From the NCBI GenBank assembly GCA_000814665.1, contig JWIH01000025.1, positions 1 to 64,000 on the forward strand: 64,000 nucleotides of DNA, given 5' to 3'. Under the pieces are notes generated by a model. That model saw only the letters and a list, made by a program, of their open reading frames with translations, did not search any database and was not told the origin of the DNA. Source of the stretch: Pseudoalteromonas flavipulchra NCIMB 2033 = ATCC BAA-314 (GTDB lineage: Bacteria; Pseudomonadota; Gammaproteobacteria; Enterobacterales; Alteromonadaceae). A program made the translations under genes and the position numbers. Positions 15,947-25,584 of this stretch are shown here, one piece after another (the first letter of the stretch is position 1; every line of letters begins with the position of its first letter).

Positions 15947-17431
15947 CTATATTGGGTATACATTTCGATATTTACCCACACTTGCATTGTTCAATGGCTG
16001 TCTGATCTGCATTTTGCTGGCTGTCGCTGAGTAATAACCTTGTTTATAAAAGTGAAGTGCATTGTCTTGCCAATCCAACTCGAGAAATTGACAGACTTCC
16101 TTCATCACAGCCTGAGGTATTTCTACCAGCGATTCATAATTCACAAACTTAATTTGAGTCGGATGTTTTTGCGCGGCATCTTGCAAAAACGCATAAGTAT
16201 CATCATACATAGCTTGAATATCTTGCATCTGGTATGAGTAACCATGGAAGGGGCTATTCGTTTGATATAGCTGACGGAAGTTTGCGATACAAGTATCTGT
16301 TCTGTCTCGCTTCATCACGACAAATTTCGCGCGTGGAAACGCCTTTGCGAGCAAATCGATGAAGAAAAAATGAAATGGTTGTTTGTCTATAAAACGTTGA
16401 GCACCAGCAACGGACTGCGTGGTGAAGATACGGTATTGCTCAATGGCGTTAGCTTCTTCATAGGCGTGGCTGATATGTTGAATATTGCTGTCGTAGTCAT
16501 GAGAAAACCTAAGTGTTTGGGGCAATATACTGGTCTCTCCCAGCGGTTGTAGTGGCAATTGCGCTAAGATCTGCTCCATTAAACTGGTGCCTGAGCGTGG
16601 TAGCCCAATGATAAATACTGGTGCAAGCGTTTGCTCTGGAGCAAAATCAATAGGCTTGTCTAGAAGCTTGCCAAGTGCTTGAAAATAGCCAGTCATTTGT
16701 TTAGATGAATAGGAAATTTCGGCACTTATCGCTTGTTTACTGGCAATAAGGCTTTGCCATGCCTTGGGATAATTTTCCTGCTTTTCGTATTCGAGTGCCT
16801 GCGCATGGTAAAGCCGTTGTAATGTAAGTGGTGCAGTTTTCGTTGTTATTTCAGTTGCTAACTGAGCGATGCGAGTCGATGCTAATTCTACAGGAGTAAG
16901 CTCTGAGTAGGCTAACTGGCACTTTGCATTACTTGGGTTTGCTTGCACTAAAGAGGCAAGCAGCGTCCGCGCTTGTGCTAATTCACCAGACATCTTTAAA
17001 TGCATTGCATAGTTGAGCGCGATTTCAGGACAGTGTGGTGAGCGTGTATAGGCATGGCTAAAATGCCAACCAGCGTCAGTATATTGATTTAATCTCAGTA
17101 ATATATTTGCGAGGGTATCGTGCTCAGATCCCGACAACTGTGTGTTACCTAGCAAATGCAGAATATAACTCTTTGCCACTAATGGTGCTTGGGTAAAAAG
17201 CGCAAGTTTGGCAGCGCTCAATGAGTAAAGTGCGCAGGGAAATAAACTTAGGCACTTGTCGTAAATTTTTAGCGCTTTGCTGAGGTTACCGAGAGCGATA
17301 TTCAATTCGGCCAATAAGGCGTACGCGTGGTGATCGTTGGCATTGGAATTAATGCGAGCGACTAATGCGTGATGCGCCGCTTGAAATTGACGCTGTTGAA
17401 TATAGCTTTGGATCTGATTGTATGATGTCAT
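15947..17431 (-). CDS. TPR-containing sulfotransferase family protein
   Basis: A 494-aa protein with an N-terminal TPR half (about 1-235, repeats such as 'HHAYALLAELNIALGNLSKAL') and a C-terminal sulfotransferase domain. The PAPS 5'-phosphosulfate loop is seen at 273-290 ('FIIGLPRSGTSLMEQILAQ'), followed by 'LGETSILPQ', 'FIDKQPFHFFFIDLLAKAFPRAKFV' and the 3'-phosphate-binding 'KRDRTDTCIANFRQL'. Such proteins sulfate peptides, glycans or small molecules; the acceptor is unknown. The start lacks an obvious Shine-Dalgarno, and a strong hairpin (17442-17467) sits just upstream of the ATG. The TonB receptor gene precedes it on the same strand. Confidence 0.83.
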   Translation of the reverse strand: MTSYNQIQSYIQQRQFQAAHHALVARINSNANDHHAYALLAELNIALGNLSKALKIYDKCLSLFPCALYSLSAAKLALFTQAPLVAKSYILHLLGNTQLSGSEHDTLANILLRLNQYTDAGWHFSHAYTRSPHCPEIALNYAMHLKMSGELAQARTLLASLVQANPSNAKCQLAYSELTPVELASTRIAQLATEITTKTAPLTLQRLYHAQALEYEKQENYPKAWQSLIASKQAISAEISYSSKQMTGYFQALGKLLDKPIDFAPEQTLAPVFIIGLPRSGTSLMEQILAQLPLQPLGETSILPQTLRFSHDYDSNIQHISHAYEEANAIEQYRIFTTQSVAGAQRFIDKQPFHFFFIDLLAKAFPRAKFVVMKRDRTDTCIANFRQLYQTNSPFHGYSYQMQDIQAMYDDTYAFLQDAAQKHPTQIKFVNYESLVEIPQAVMKEVCQFLELDWQDNALHFYKQGYYSATASKMQIRQPLNNASVGKYRNVYPI

Positions 17432-17441
17432 CGCAACGTAA

Positions 17442-17467
17442 AGAGAGTGAAGGTAACTTCACTCTCT
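17442..17467. terminator. Strong intergenic hairpin between TonB receptor and sulfotransferase genes
   Basis: A perfect 11-bp stem (agagagtgaag / cttcactctct) with a GTAA loop. On the minus strand it follows the TonB-receptor stop and is trailed by TTTACG only, so termination may be partial. On the plus strand it is followed by a better T-run (attttagtttttt). It starts 10 nt upstream of the sulfotransferase ATG and may also affect translation of that gene. Confidence 0.55.
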
Positions 17468-17485
17468 ATTTTAGTTTTTTGCTGA

Positions 17486-19933
17486 TTATAACTCAAACTG
17501 GTAGTTAAGCTTGACCCCAACGGTACGAGGTGTTGTGACATAGTGTCCGTACACTCGCTGCTGCTCAGGCAAGGCTTTGTTTAGCGCCGCGAATTTAGCT
17601 TCACCAGCCCAAGACTTGTCGCGTCTTACCGAGGTGAAAGCAAATTTGTCAAACAGGTTGTCGACATAAAAAGTGATGGCCCATTGCTCGCTTGAAAGCT
17701 TCGCACTGAGGTTAGACAAGGCAAATCCTGGTAATACCTCTCCGTCAGCTTTGAGTCCGACTTTCGTGTATACGTCACTCTGTGCGGTTACTCCATAATT
17801 AACGTTAAGCATTTTGTCGTCGAACACTTCCTGCTCGTAGCTTAAACCGAATGAGAACTGCTGTTTTGGCGCGCCAGGTAGGCGGTCACCGTCCGCACCG
17901 TCATAGTACGGCTGGTAAAGCGCGATTTCTTCAGCGCTATAGTCACCTTCTTTGAATACCGCAAACAGGGCTGGTGCATCATCAGTTAGCTGTGCTTTTG
18001 CATAAGAATAGGTTGCATACACCGTCCACTGATCGTTCAACATAGCCCGTGTTGATAGCTCAATCCCACTAGAGTTCGCAGATCCAGCATTAGAGGTAAT
18101 GATCTCTTGGCCGTTTACCGTCACGGATGAGATCTGTGCATCTTCCCAATCAACACTGAATAATGCGGCATTAAAATGCAGCTTGTTATTCAGCCATGTA
18201 GATTTTAATCCCAGCTCATAGTTAGTGGTGGTATCTGGTTTATAGCTAAGCTCATGCGGCAGTGCACAGATGATTTGTTGTTCTGGTAGTGTTTCTGGGC
18301 ACGATTCCAATCCGTTACCACCGCCTAACCTAAATCCTTCACTGACAGTGAAGTACGTCAGCAGTCCATCTTGCCAAGTGTAATTGGCATTAAACTTAAA
18401 CAAGCTACCATTGTCTTTGGCACTGACTTGCTCAAATGAAATTTGCTCAAGGCTTGGCAGGCCACCAGAATAGAGCGGGGTTTCAGCCGCTGACTCAGTT
18501 TTAACATCATAGCGATAGAAACGAGCGCCCACTGTGATATTAAAATCGTCTGAAAATGCATAGCCAACTTCGCCAAACAATGCTGACTCTTTGCTGGTGG
18601 CATTGGTCAGTGCAATATACTCAAGATCTTGCTCAATATTGTCGATTTCATCGCCCCAAAACGCCGTAAGTCCTGGCGTGTACTCTCTATCGTCCGAACT
18701 AATTTCTTGTTTGCTGTAATATACCCCTGCAATCCAATTTAGCGCGTTATCCCCTTTAGAGACTAAACGGATCTCTTGGGTAAAAGTGTCTTGATCTGTG
18801 GTGTCTTTAGTCAACGCGGTAAAACTAGGAAAATCCGCATAACCCGGCCAAATATCATAAAGTAGATCGGTTTGATCTCGTTGGCCTTGTTGTTCTTTGC
18901 TTGACCAACCGGATGCCGAAACTAAATCAGCAAACTCTAAATCGGCGTTGATTTCAAGGCTAAGCAGGTCGTCTTCTTGCTCGTTAGGTTCAAGCACACG
19001 GTACGCTGACTCGTATGGTTTGATCGTATCGGCAAGCGGGTGCTGTGCTGCAAGGCTTTGATATTGTGAAATTGAGTTAGCGCCATTTTCTTGCTTCTGA
19101 TGAAAATAGTTCAGCGTGGTATCGATGTTCTCGCTCACCAACCAACGTAGAGAAACCCGTGAGGTTGTTATGGTTTCATCATTTGCATCCGCAACTGCGT
19201 TGATGTTTGCTTTTACATCCTCAGCATCTGACCAATCAGGATCTGGGTTTGAAACACCGGCTTGCTTAACCACATAATTGTAATCCATAAAGCCGGGGTT
19301 GTGATAGCGGTTAATGCTCGCGCGAACGGCTAATTCATCCATCACTATAGGCATATTGAAGACAGCACCTACTTCATGACCATGACTGTCACTTTCATTG
19401 ATACTGAATAAGTCACCACTTAGTTTACCTTCAATAACGTCAAGCACTGGCGCTTTAAGCATGGTTCTAATCGCACCACCTAGCGTGCCTGCACCGTAAA
19501 GCGTACCTTGTGGGCCGATCAAGACTTCAACACGTTCGATATCGGTTAATCGCAAATCCACATTGATTGGGATTTCGCCGAGGTAAGTTGCCACTGTCCC
19601 TGAGTCAGAAGCACGTTCCGACGAATTAGTATTCAAGCCACGAACAATAATAGGTGAGCCCTCACGGCCACCTTGTTCTGTGATTGTCAAACCAGGAACC
19701 CATCTTGCTACATCTTCAAGGTCGCCAATATTTTGGTCGCTCATCACATCGCTGTCGACGGCAGTAATGTTTAATGGCGCTTCTTGAACTGTGCCTGCGC
19801 GTCGAGTGGCTGTTACTTGAATTCGTTCAATTGACTTTTCTTGAATCTTACTTTCTTCTGCTTGTGATTGATTAACAACAAAAAAACTCGAACTAACAGC
19901 TAGTGCGACTAAGCTTGGATGGAGCTTACTCAT
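17486..19933 (-). CDS. TonB-dependent outer membrane receptor
   Basis: An 815-aa receptor with a signal peptide (about 1-25) and an N-terminal TonB-box-like segment 'IERIQVTATRRAG' (36-48). The plug domain spans about 50-165 ('ARWVPGLTITEQGG', 'IIVRGLNTN', 'VEVLIGPQGTLYGAGTLGGAIRTM'), and a 22-strand barrel ends in 'VGVKLNYQFEL' with the terminal aromatic-hydrophobic BAM signal. The overall layout fits the CirA/FepA-like class that imports siderophores, vitamins or oligosaccharides in marine bacteria. No substrate can be named from context: downstream is a sulfotransferase, and CreA is divergent upstream. A Fur box was not recognised in the promoter region. Confidence 0.92.
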   Translation of the reverse strand: MSKLHPSLVALAVSSSFFVVNQSQAEESKIQEKSIERIQVTATRRAGTVQEAPLNITAVDSDVMSDQNIGDLEDVARWVPGLTITEQGGREGSPIIVRGLNTNSSERASDSGTVATYLGEIPINVDLRLTDIERVEVLIGPQGTLYGAGTLGGAIRTMLKAPVLDVIEGKLSGDLFSINESDSHGHEVGAVFNMPIVMDELAVRASINRYHNPGFMDYNYVVKQAGVSNPDPDWSDAEDVKANINAVADANDETITTSRVSLRWLVSENIDTTLNYFHQKQENGANSISQYQSLAAQHPLADTIKPYESAYRVLEPNEQEDDLLSLEINADLEFADLVSASGWSSKEQQGQRDQTDLLYDIWPGYADFPSFTALTKDTTDQDTFTQEIRLVSKGDNALNWIAGVYYSKQEISSDDREYTPGLTAFWGDEIDNIEQDLEYIALTNATSKESALFGEVGYAFSDDFNITVGARFYRYDVKTESAAETPLYSGGLPSLEQISFEQVSAKDNGSLFKFNANYTWQDGLLTYFTVSEGFRLGGGNGLESCPETLPEQQIICALPHELSYKPDTTTNYELGLKSTWLNNKLHFNAALFSVDWEDAQISSVTVNGQEIITSNAGSANSSGIELSTRAMLNDQWTVYATYSYAKAQLTDDAPALFAVFKEGDYSAEEIALYQPYYDGADGDRLPGAPKQQFSFGLSYEQEVFDDKMLNVNYGVTAQSDVYTKVGLKADGEVLPGFALSNLSAKLSSEQWAITFYVDNLFDKFAFTSVRRDKSWAGEAKFAALNKALPEQQRVYGHYVTTPRTVGVKLNYQFEL

Positions 19934-20273
19934 GGATGGTGGAACCTCAAATTAAGAATTAAACGTGACGAAATTTCAATCTTTAGAAATGGGTAACTAT
20001 GCAGGTGGTGCATTTCTGTCCCGAGTTTAGAGAGAATTTCATACAACCGGTGGTGAATAAATTAGCCATGTTTTGTTCATGGTTTAGGTAAATTTAGCCA
20101 CCCTGAAACTGCGGCGCATGCTAACATGCTTATTCGTATTTTGTGAATAATTATTTTGATTATTTGAATGGTTATCTCTTTTTTAGATAAGGTGATTTGC
20201 GAAAATTTTCAAATAGCTTAGAGTATTAACTCCGTATGTTTCTTTTGTACGTCGATTATCTTAAGGAAAAACA
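19934..20273. other. Divergent intergenic region between TonB receptor and creA
   Basis: This AT-rich region of 340 bp lies between two divergent starts and must hold both promoters. A short inverted repeat 'gcatgctaacatgc' (about 20116-20129) and A/T tracts are seen. No open reading frame or regulator site could be named. Confidence 0.5.
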
Positions 20274-20738
20274 ATGAAAAAGCTGATGTTTGCATTGTTG
20301 GCATCTTGTACGTTACTAGGTTGCTCTGACAGTGAAGTTGGTGATGTGTCACTCGGTCTATTTACGCTCAAAGATATAAAATTAGACTCTATGGTTGATC
20401 CCGTTGTAACGGGTGTGACCTGTCATGTGGCGAGTGTTGAAGATGATTTGAGCTTTTCGGACCCAAGCGATAGCTCTATTTCTTGCCGTCAAACGAGTGA
20501 AATAACACCGGCAATGCTGGCTAATATAGATAAAAGTGACTCAGGCGAAGTGGTATTTAAAAAATCAAAAAGTGTGTTTTTTAAAGCAATGAAGGTGAGA
20601 AGGATCTTTGATGCAAAAAACCAAACCTTGATGTACTTAGCCTATACCACTAAGGAAACCTCTGGTAGCTTTAAGCATAGTTTATCAACAGTGCCATTAT
20701 GGGGAACTCAGGCTTATCAAGGCGTTAAAACCAATTAA
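20274..20738 (+). CDS. creA: CreA family protein, lipoprotein form
   Basis: A 154-aa protein starting MKKLMFALLASCTLLGC, which looks like a lipoprotein signal (lipobox LLGC, Cys17). The mature part follows the CreA family closely: 'GLFTLKDIKLDSMVDPVVTGVTCHVAS', 'DSSISCRQT', 'VFKKSKSVFFKAMKVRRIFDAK' and 'LMYLAYTTKETSGSFKHSLSTVPL'. The two conserved cysteines (in GVTCHV and ISCRQ) probably form a disulfide. CreA is a conserved periplasmic protein of unknown function. A good AAGGAAA site precedes the start. It is monocistronic or paired with the small downstream membrane protein. Confidence 0.85.
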   Translation: MKKLMFALLASCTLLGCSDSEVGDVSLGLFTLKDIKLDSMVDPVVTGVTCHVASVEDDLSFSDPSDSSISCRQTSEITPAMLANIDKSDSGEVVFKKSKSVFFKAMKVRRIFDAKNQTLMYLAYTTKETSGSFKHSLSTVPLWGTQAYQGVKTN

Positions 20739-20870
20739 TTCGAATGTTGGCTAGCACATAAACCAACACGTTTTGATAATTGCATTTAGTAAATTATTTT
20801 TGTTTGAATTAAACCTTTTTACTCACGATTTCGACTAAGCTTAGTAGTGATAAGTTTAGGAGAAATCGTG

Positions 20871-21041
20871 ATGTTAAAAACACGCTTTTTAGGGAAAACG
20901 GTCAATATTGCATTTGCAGTGATGACTGTATTGTTTGTTATTTTAACGTTAACAACTGATGCTCATAGCATCTCATCTCAAGCAACTCAGGTTGAGGTGT
21001 TTAGCCAAGACGAGGTGATTACCGAGTCCAAATCGAAGTAA
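20871..21041 (+). CDS. Small single-pass membrane protein
   Basis: This 56-aa product starts at ATG 20871, with TAGGAG about 8 nt upstream; a GTG directly before it could also be used. There is one hydrophobic helix (about residues 11-30, 'VNIAFAVMTVLFVILTLTT'), then a polar, acidic tail 'VEVFSQDEVITESKSK'. It might also be a small secreted protein with an uncleaved signal. No family is recognised and no neighbour gives a clue; creA lies 130 bp upstream. Confidence 0.45.
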   Translation: MLKTRFLGKTVNIAFAVMTVLFVILTLTTDAHSISSQATQVEVFSQDEVITESKSK

Positions 21042-21450
21042 GTTTGGGCTGTGATTTATCTTGTTTTACTGATTAGTGCCATTCGAAACGATGAAAATAT
21101 AATATAAATATTGCGCTCGGCTCAGTCTCTGTTGTGCGTGGGGTTAAGTGCATAAATTTGCATGAAGTTTTTATGACATATACTCATGCTTCACTTACGC
21201 TCTGTATAGCGTATAAACTCTAAACTACCATCTCTGACTCATCTCATTAATAGTCTTAACTAGGCTGTCACCAAAATTGTAATTAATTTGTTGCGTTCTC
21301 CCCAGTCTGCATTAGCTTTAATTAGGGACTAAGAAAAAAGCAGCGCAGTTTGCAATCGGATATATGCAAGTTTCTGTTTTAAAAAATACGAATTTTAGCT
21401 GGCGTACTCTTTATTCGTCTGACTAAAACGCTCACACACAAGGAAGAAAT
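21042..21450. other. Intergenic region, nothing recognised
   Basis: About 400 AT-rich bases without a supported gene, terminator or repeat. The last 30 bases contain the AAGGAAG ribosome binding site of the next gene. Confidence 0.5.
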
Positions 21451-22137
21451 ATGGCACGCCAATTCGATAACTTTTATAGTCATGGGGCAATTAATTTTAG
21501 TGATTTTATTAATTGTGTTTCTAGCTTATATACTGGTCCAGACTGCTTGGATGACAGTACATTAAGACTGCTTGCTGAGATGTTGTATCGGCTTTCGCAA
21601 AACAAGCAATTTCTCGCGGCTCAAGTTGCGGGCAGCAGTAATTACCAACATCATGCCCGAGGAATGTTGGACAATGATGATCTATATGTACTTTATGAAA
21701 ATAAACGACCATTTTTTAAAGTATGTGCACAAATTTGGCATCCAATGCCAAAGCGGGGGACTCAGCGCTGTTTTATTCCGCAAGTGCGAGACTACAATTT
21801 TACGGCATTGACAACCAATTATTTTGGCCCCGGTTGTGGCAGCAAGCTGTATCAATATGAATATAGGAAGGACTTACAGCAAGGCGAGCATTGTGATTTA
21901 CAGTTTGGGCAGTTTTATCAATTTACCCCTGAATCTGTACTCTTTACAGAAGCGTCGAGAGATGTGATAGCGCAGGCTTTACCTAAAAGTTTGAGTATCA
22001 CCATCAGCTTACAGTTGGAGCAAAGGCCACATGCTTGCTTTGTGTTTGACAAGTCATCTGGTCGCGTGCAGCAGATTATTGCTGACTCTGCATTTGGCCA
22101 CAACGAAATACCTGAACCTCTGCTGCTTGAAGACTAA
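21451..22137 (+). CDS. Hypothetical protein, possible cupin-like fold
   Basis: A 228-aa soluble protein, without signal peptide, and not recognised. The C-terminal half reads as a run of beta strands: 'YNFTALTTNYFGPGCGSKLYQYEY', then 'GQFYQFTPESVLFTEASRDVIAQALPKSLSITISLQ' (positions about 111-195). This resembles the double-stranded beta-helix of cupin-type proteins, with 'H' residues too scattered to assign a metal site. An AAGGAAG site precedes the ATG by 6 nt. It stands alone between creA and the DUF885 gene. The cupin suggestion is weak. Confidence 0.55.
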   Translation: MARQFDNFYSHGAINFSDFINCVSSLYTGPDCLDDSTLRLLAEMLYRLSQNKQFLAAQVAGSSNYQHHARGMLDNDDLYVLYENKRPFFKVCAQIWHPMPKRGTQRCFIPQVRDYNFTALTTNYFGPGCGSKLYQYEYRKDLQQGEHCDLQFGQFYQFTPESVLFTEASRDVIAQALPKSLSITISLQLEQRPHACFVFDKSSGRVQQIIADSAFGHNEIPEPLLLED

Positions 22138-22310
22138 GCACTCTATCTAAGGTTATGAACTTTAGTTCAGGTGTAGAGAAAGTAACTTATTTTGCAGGAT
22201 TCTATCTTTTATAGCTGTAACAAAAGCGCAAATATGTTACTTGTAGTTGCATCTATGAGAATAGCGTGAGCACTTTATTGCATTCTGATTTATCAATGAA
22301 TGAAGTGCTT

Positions 22311-22346
22311 ATACCAAATTGAACAAGTGTTCAGTCAAATTGGTAT
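22311..22346. repeat. Intergenic palindrome (ataccaaattga / tcaaattggtat)
   Basis: Two 12-nt arms pair at 11 of 12 positions around a central loop of 12 nt (gaacaagtgttcagtca includes an inner acaagtgt stem). No T-run follows. It lies about 75 nt upstream of the DUF885 gene and probably belongs to a dispersed family of structured intergenic repeats. Confidence 0.45.
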
Positions 22347-22420
22347 GACTATTCTATCACCAGTCTGATCTGCACTGGTATTTTTAGCTTTGACAACAAC
22401 CCTAATGGAGCGGCGTAATA

Positions 22421-24289
22421 ATGAATAAAATAAGCTTGGTAGCACTCTCTGTCGTGCTAGGTTTGAGCGGATGTGCTCAAGACAAGCCGGTAACGGAAAC
22501 TACATCTGTTGCTAAAACCACTGAATCAACTCTCTCTCGTGCAGAAATCGACAAAGTCGTAGAACAGTACACCAAGCAGTTTATTAACCACGAACCCGCA
22601 CTTGCCACTTCGCTCAAATTATCAAGTAATGAATATGGCCACTATGCTAATAGACTGCCGGATTACTCGGTTGTCGGAATGCAGGCGCTTCAGGTGGATA
22701 TGAACGCAGCCGCAGATAAATTAAAACAATTACAATCGGGCGTGGCGAACTCTGACGACTTGTTGCACCTTAAAGTAAACGAAGTTATTGCACGTTATTA
22801 TGCTGGAGATAAGGGCTTCTCAGCAGGTTATATTGATACTTGGGGCGGACACCTGCCATATATTGTCAATCAATTGTCTGGCCCATTGCTGGATATTCCG
22901 AATGTGCTTAAAGACCAACATGGAATAGAGAGCGAGCAAGATGCAAAAGACTATGTTGCGCGCTTAAATGCCTTTGTTGAAGTCACGAAGCAAGTTGCAA
23001 GTAAGGTAAAAGCGGATGCCAATAAAGGCGTAATTTTACCAAAAGTATTATTTCCAAACACGCTAGGTTATTTAGATAACTTCACGGCGCCAAGTGGTGC
23101 AGAACATCCTTTGGTTGCGTCGTTTAAAGATAAACTTGCGAATATTGATGGTATTACGGATAAAGCCGCCGCTGAATATGTTGCACAGGCAACACAAATT
23201 GTTGAGCAAAAGCTTTATCCTGAATTTAAAAATGTGTCTGCGATTATGCACGCTCTAGAGAGCAAAGCGCCTGAAAATGTTGGCATTTGGGCCCAACCAA
23301 ATGGCGAAGCTTTCTACCAGCATGAGATCACCTATTTGGCCGATTCTGATATGAGCGCGGAAGAGATCCACCAAATTGGTCTTGCTGAGGTGGAACGTAT
23401 TTCAAAGCGTATGGACGAAATTCTCAAACAAAATGGCTATGCACAAGGCACCGTTGGTGACCGGATGAAGCAGCTCAATGAAGAGTCGAGATTTTTATAT
23501 GCGGATTCTGACGAAGGTCGTGAAGCGTTATTGTCGTTCTTGCGTGGTGAAATAGGGACAATTTTACAAAAAGCGCCAGATTATTTTTCTACTATTCCAC
23601 CGCAACCTGTTGAAGTTAAACGTATACCAAAAGCCGTGGAAGCGGGTGCACCGGGTGGTTACTACAACGGTCCATCGCTTGATGGAAGTCGCCCAGGGGT
23701 ATTTTCAATCAACCTAAAAGACATGAAAGCAGTACCAAGCTTTGGCATGAAAACCTTAACGTATCACGAGGCGGTTCCTGGTCACCATTTCCAAATTGCG
23801 CTTAATATGTTGCAAACAGAAATCGGTTTGATGCGTCAAAATGCCTCATTTAATGGTTATGTTGAGGGCTGGGCGCTGTATTCAGAGTTATTGGCTTACG
23901 AAATGGGGATGTATAAGGACGACCCATTTGGAGACTTAGGGCGTCTGCAAGCTGAGGCATATCGTGCTGCTCGACTGGTGGTTGATACGGGCCTGCATTA
24001 TAAAAAGTGGACACGTGACCAAGCGATCACCTATTTTGCTGATGCAACCGGTACGGCGATGAGTGATGTGGTATCGGCTATCGACCGTTATATCGCTTGG
24101 CCAGGTCAAGCGCTTGGTTATAAGTTAGGTATGCTTAAGTTGGTTGAGCTCAGAGAGCACGCTAAGCAGCAGTTAGGTGATAAGTTTGATATTAAAGCAT
24201 TCCACGACGTGGTGTTGCTAAAAGGCGCAAGGCCAATGGCGCTTGTTGAAGAAGACATCAAGACTTGGATTAACTCTTTGAAGTCGTAA
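22421..24289 (+). CDS. DUF885 family zinc-metalloprotein, lipoprotein
   Basis: A 622-aa protein with lipobox GLSGC (Cys18) after a short signal peptide. The DUF885 core covers roughly residues 50-615. The gluzincin-like metal motif H449-E450-A-V-P-G-H455-H456 ('TYHEAVPGHHFQ') is intact. A downstream 'NGYVEGWALYSELLAYEMG' supplies the third ligand Glu in the usual E-G-W-A-x-Y-x-E arrangement. 'PGGYYNGPSLDGSRPGVFSINLK' is another conserved block. Members are thought to be carboxypeptidase-like enzymes in the periplasm; the substrate is not established. The ATG is preceded by a weak GGAGCGG site. Length is normal. Confidence 0.88.
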   Translation: MNKISLVALSVVLGLSGCAQDKPVTETTSVAKTTESTLSRAEIDKVVEQYTKQFINHEPALATSLKLSSNEYGHYANRLPDYSVVGMQALQVDMNAAADKLKQLQSGVANSDDLLHLKVNEVIARYYAGDKGFSAGYIDTWGGHLPYIVNQLSGPLLDIPNVLKDQHGIESEQDAKDYVARLNAFVEVTKQVASKVKADANKGVILPKVLFPNTLGYLDNFTAPSGAEHPLVASFKDKLANIDGITDKAAAEYVAQATQIVEQKLYPEFKNVSAIMHALESKAPENVGIWAQPNGEAFYQHEITYLADSDMSAEEIHQIGLAEVERISKRMDEILKQNGYAQGTVGDRMKQLNEESRFLYADSDEGREALLSFLRGEIGTILQKAPDYFSTIPPQPVEVKRIPKAVEAGAPGGYYNGPSLDGSRPGVFSINLKDMKAVPSFGMKTLTYHEAVPGHHFQIALNMLQTEIGLMRQNASFNGYVEGWALYSELLAYEMGMYKDDPFGDLGRLQAEAYRAARLVVDTGLHYKKWTRDQAITYFADATGTAMSDVVSAIDRYIAWPGQALGYKLGMLKLVELREHAKQQLGDKFDIKAFHDVVLLKGARPMALVEEDIKTWINSLKS

Positions 24290-24398
24290 ATATACTTTTC
24301 GGCTTGAAGTCAGTACGCGATGCTGGCTTCAAGCTGATGTTATTTAAAAACCCCTATTTAATAGCGCTTGTTCATACTCACCATACTTAAATTCACTA

Positions 24399-25460
24399 TC
24401 ATAATTTGCAATTCGGCTTTGCCACGGCATTTTCAATAATTTCTTTGCTGCGATGTATATCTTTCTTTTTCAGCTCAAGTCCTGCTTCATCTTCATTTTT
24501 GACCGGTTGATAAGCGAGTTTTGCATAAAGCGCAAAGTGATCAGACCCTATGTTGTTGAGCCTTTTAATATCGATCACTGTGAAATGGTGACTCGCAAAC
24601 AAATGATCTAGCGGCCATCGTGCAAACGGGTACTGTGCATGAAAAGTGTTAAACATACCTCGGCCAACTCTCGGATCAAGAAGCCCACTTATTTTCCTAA
24701 ATAACCTTGTGGTTGGTGACCAAGCAACATCATTGAGATCGCCAGTGACTATGGTGGGCAAAGGCTCATTTATGACGCGCTTGGCAACCACCACCAGTTC
24801 TGCATCTCGCTCAATGGCCGTTTCGTTTTCGGTGGGGCTCGGCGGTGCCGGGTGCAAGAAATGGGTTTGGATCATGATATGGGGAGCGAGCTTGAGTTTT
24901 GCATGTATCGAAGGCACACCTTCCTCAACGATATATTCACATTTTGCCTCGTCTAGCGGGTAGCGAGAATAAACGTGCATGCCATACAAATTGGATTGTG
25001 GACATTTAACGCTGTAGGGCAGTATATCTAACAACGAGTCTAATTGTTGCTCCCATAGCTCATCACTTTCTAACGTGACTAAAAGATCAGGTTGATGTGT
25101 CCGGACTTGCTCCAATAGTAGATTAAATTGTCGATTGGTTTGCAGGACATTGGCGGTGATCAAACTGATTGTGTCAGCATCGGTTGTCGCTTTTTTTACC
25201 TCGACTGGCCAAAGCGGGGTGTAGGGTAAAATCCACCACAGTTGAAAACTTAAACAACCTAATAGAGCAATGACAGCAAGCGCGGCTACGCTTTGAAGAT
25301 CAAGGTAGAAAATGGATAGCAGTAGTGTAAATGCAGTAATGACAGTGAGCTGAAGCCGTGGGAACTCCATTGCTCTAACACTCCAATGCGGATGCTTAGC
25401 AAGTGGCAATAACGTAGCAAGTAGGATAAAACCACACAGCGCGACGATAACCCAAGTCAT
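24399..25460 (-). CDS. Membrane-anchored endonuclease/exonuclease/phosphatase family protein
   Basis: Start at 25460 (MTWVIVALCGFILLATLLPLAK) has GAGGAA 7 nt upstream; an ATG at 25475 lacks one. The first ~85 residues hold three TM helices, and the catalytic EEP domain follows from about 100. Key residues are visible: 'SLITANVLQTNRQF' (Asn), 'PDLLVTLESDELW' (metal Glu), 'IVTGDLNDVAWSP' (D-x-N) and 'WPLDHLFAS...IGSDHFALYAKL' (catalytic SDH). This layout is common in proteobacterial membrane EEP proteins of unknown substrate, which may act on phosphodiesters at the periplasmic face. The polar C-terminal tail (KNEDEAGLELKKKDIH) extends past the domain. Confidence 0.82.
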   Translation of the reverse strand: MTWVIVALCGFILLATLLPLAKHPHWSVRAMEFPRLQLTVITAFTLLLSIFYLDLQSVAALAVIALLGCLSFQLWWILPYTPLWPVEVKKATTDADTISLITANVLQTNRQFNLLLEQVRTHQPDLLVTLESDELWEQQLDSLLDILPYSVKCPQSNLYGMHVYSRYPLDEAKCEYIVEEGVPSIHAKLKLAPHIMIQTHFLHPAPPSPTENETAIERDAELVVVAKRVINEPLPTIVTGDLNDVAWSPTTRLFRKISGLLDPRVGRGMFNTFHAQYPFARWPLDHLFASHHFTVIDIKRLNNIGSDHFALYAKLAYQPVKNEDEAGLELKKKDIHRSKEIIENAVAKPNCKL

Positions 25461-25584
25461 GAAATTCCTCAGCAAATAGATGAATTTAAGAAGTATATTT
25501 CATGTTAGCTGAAATCGCTGTGAATAGTATCGGGTTTAGACGGTTGCCTAAACCCGATACTCGTTCAGGGATAACTAGTTGAGA

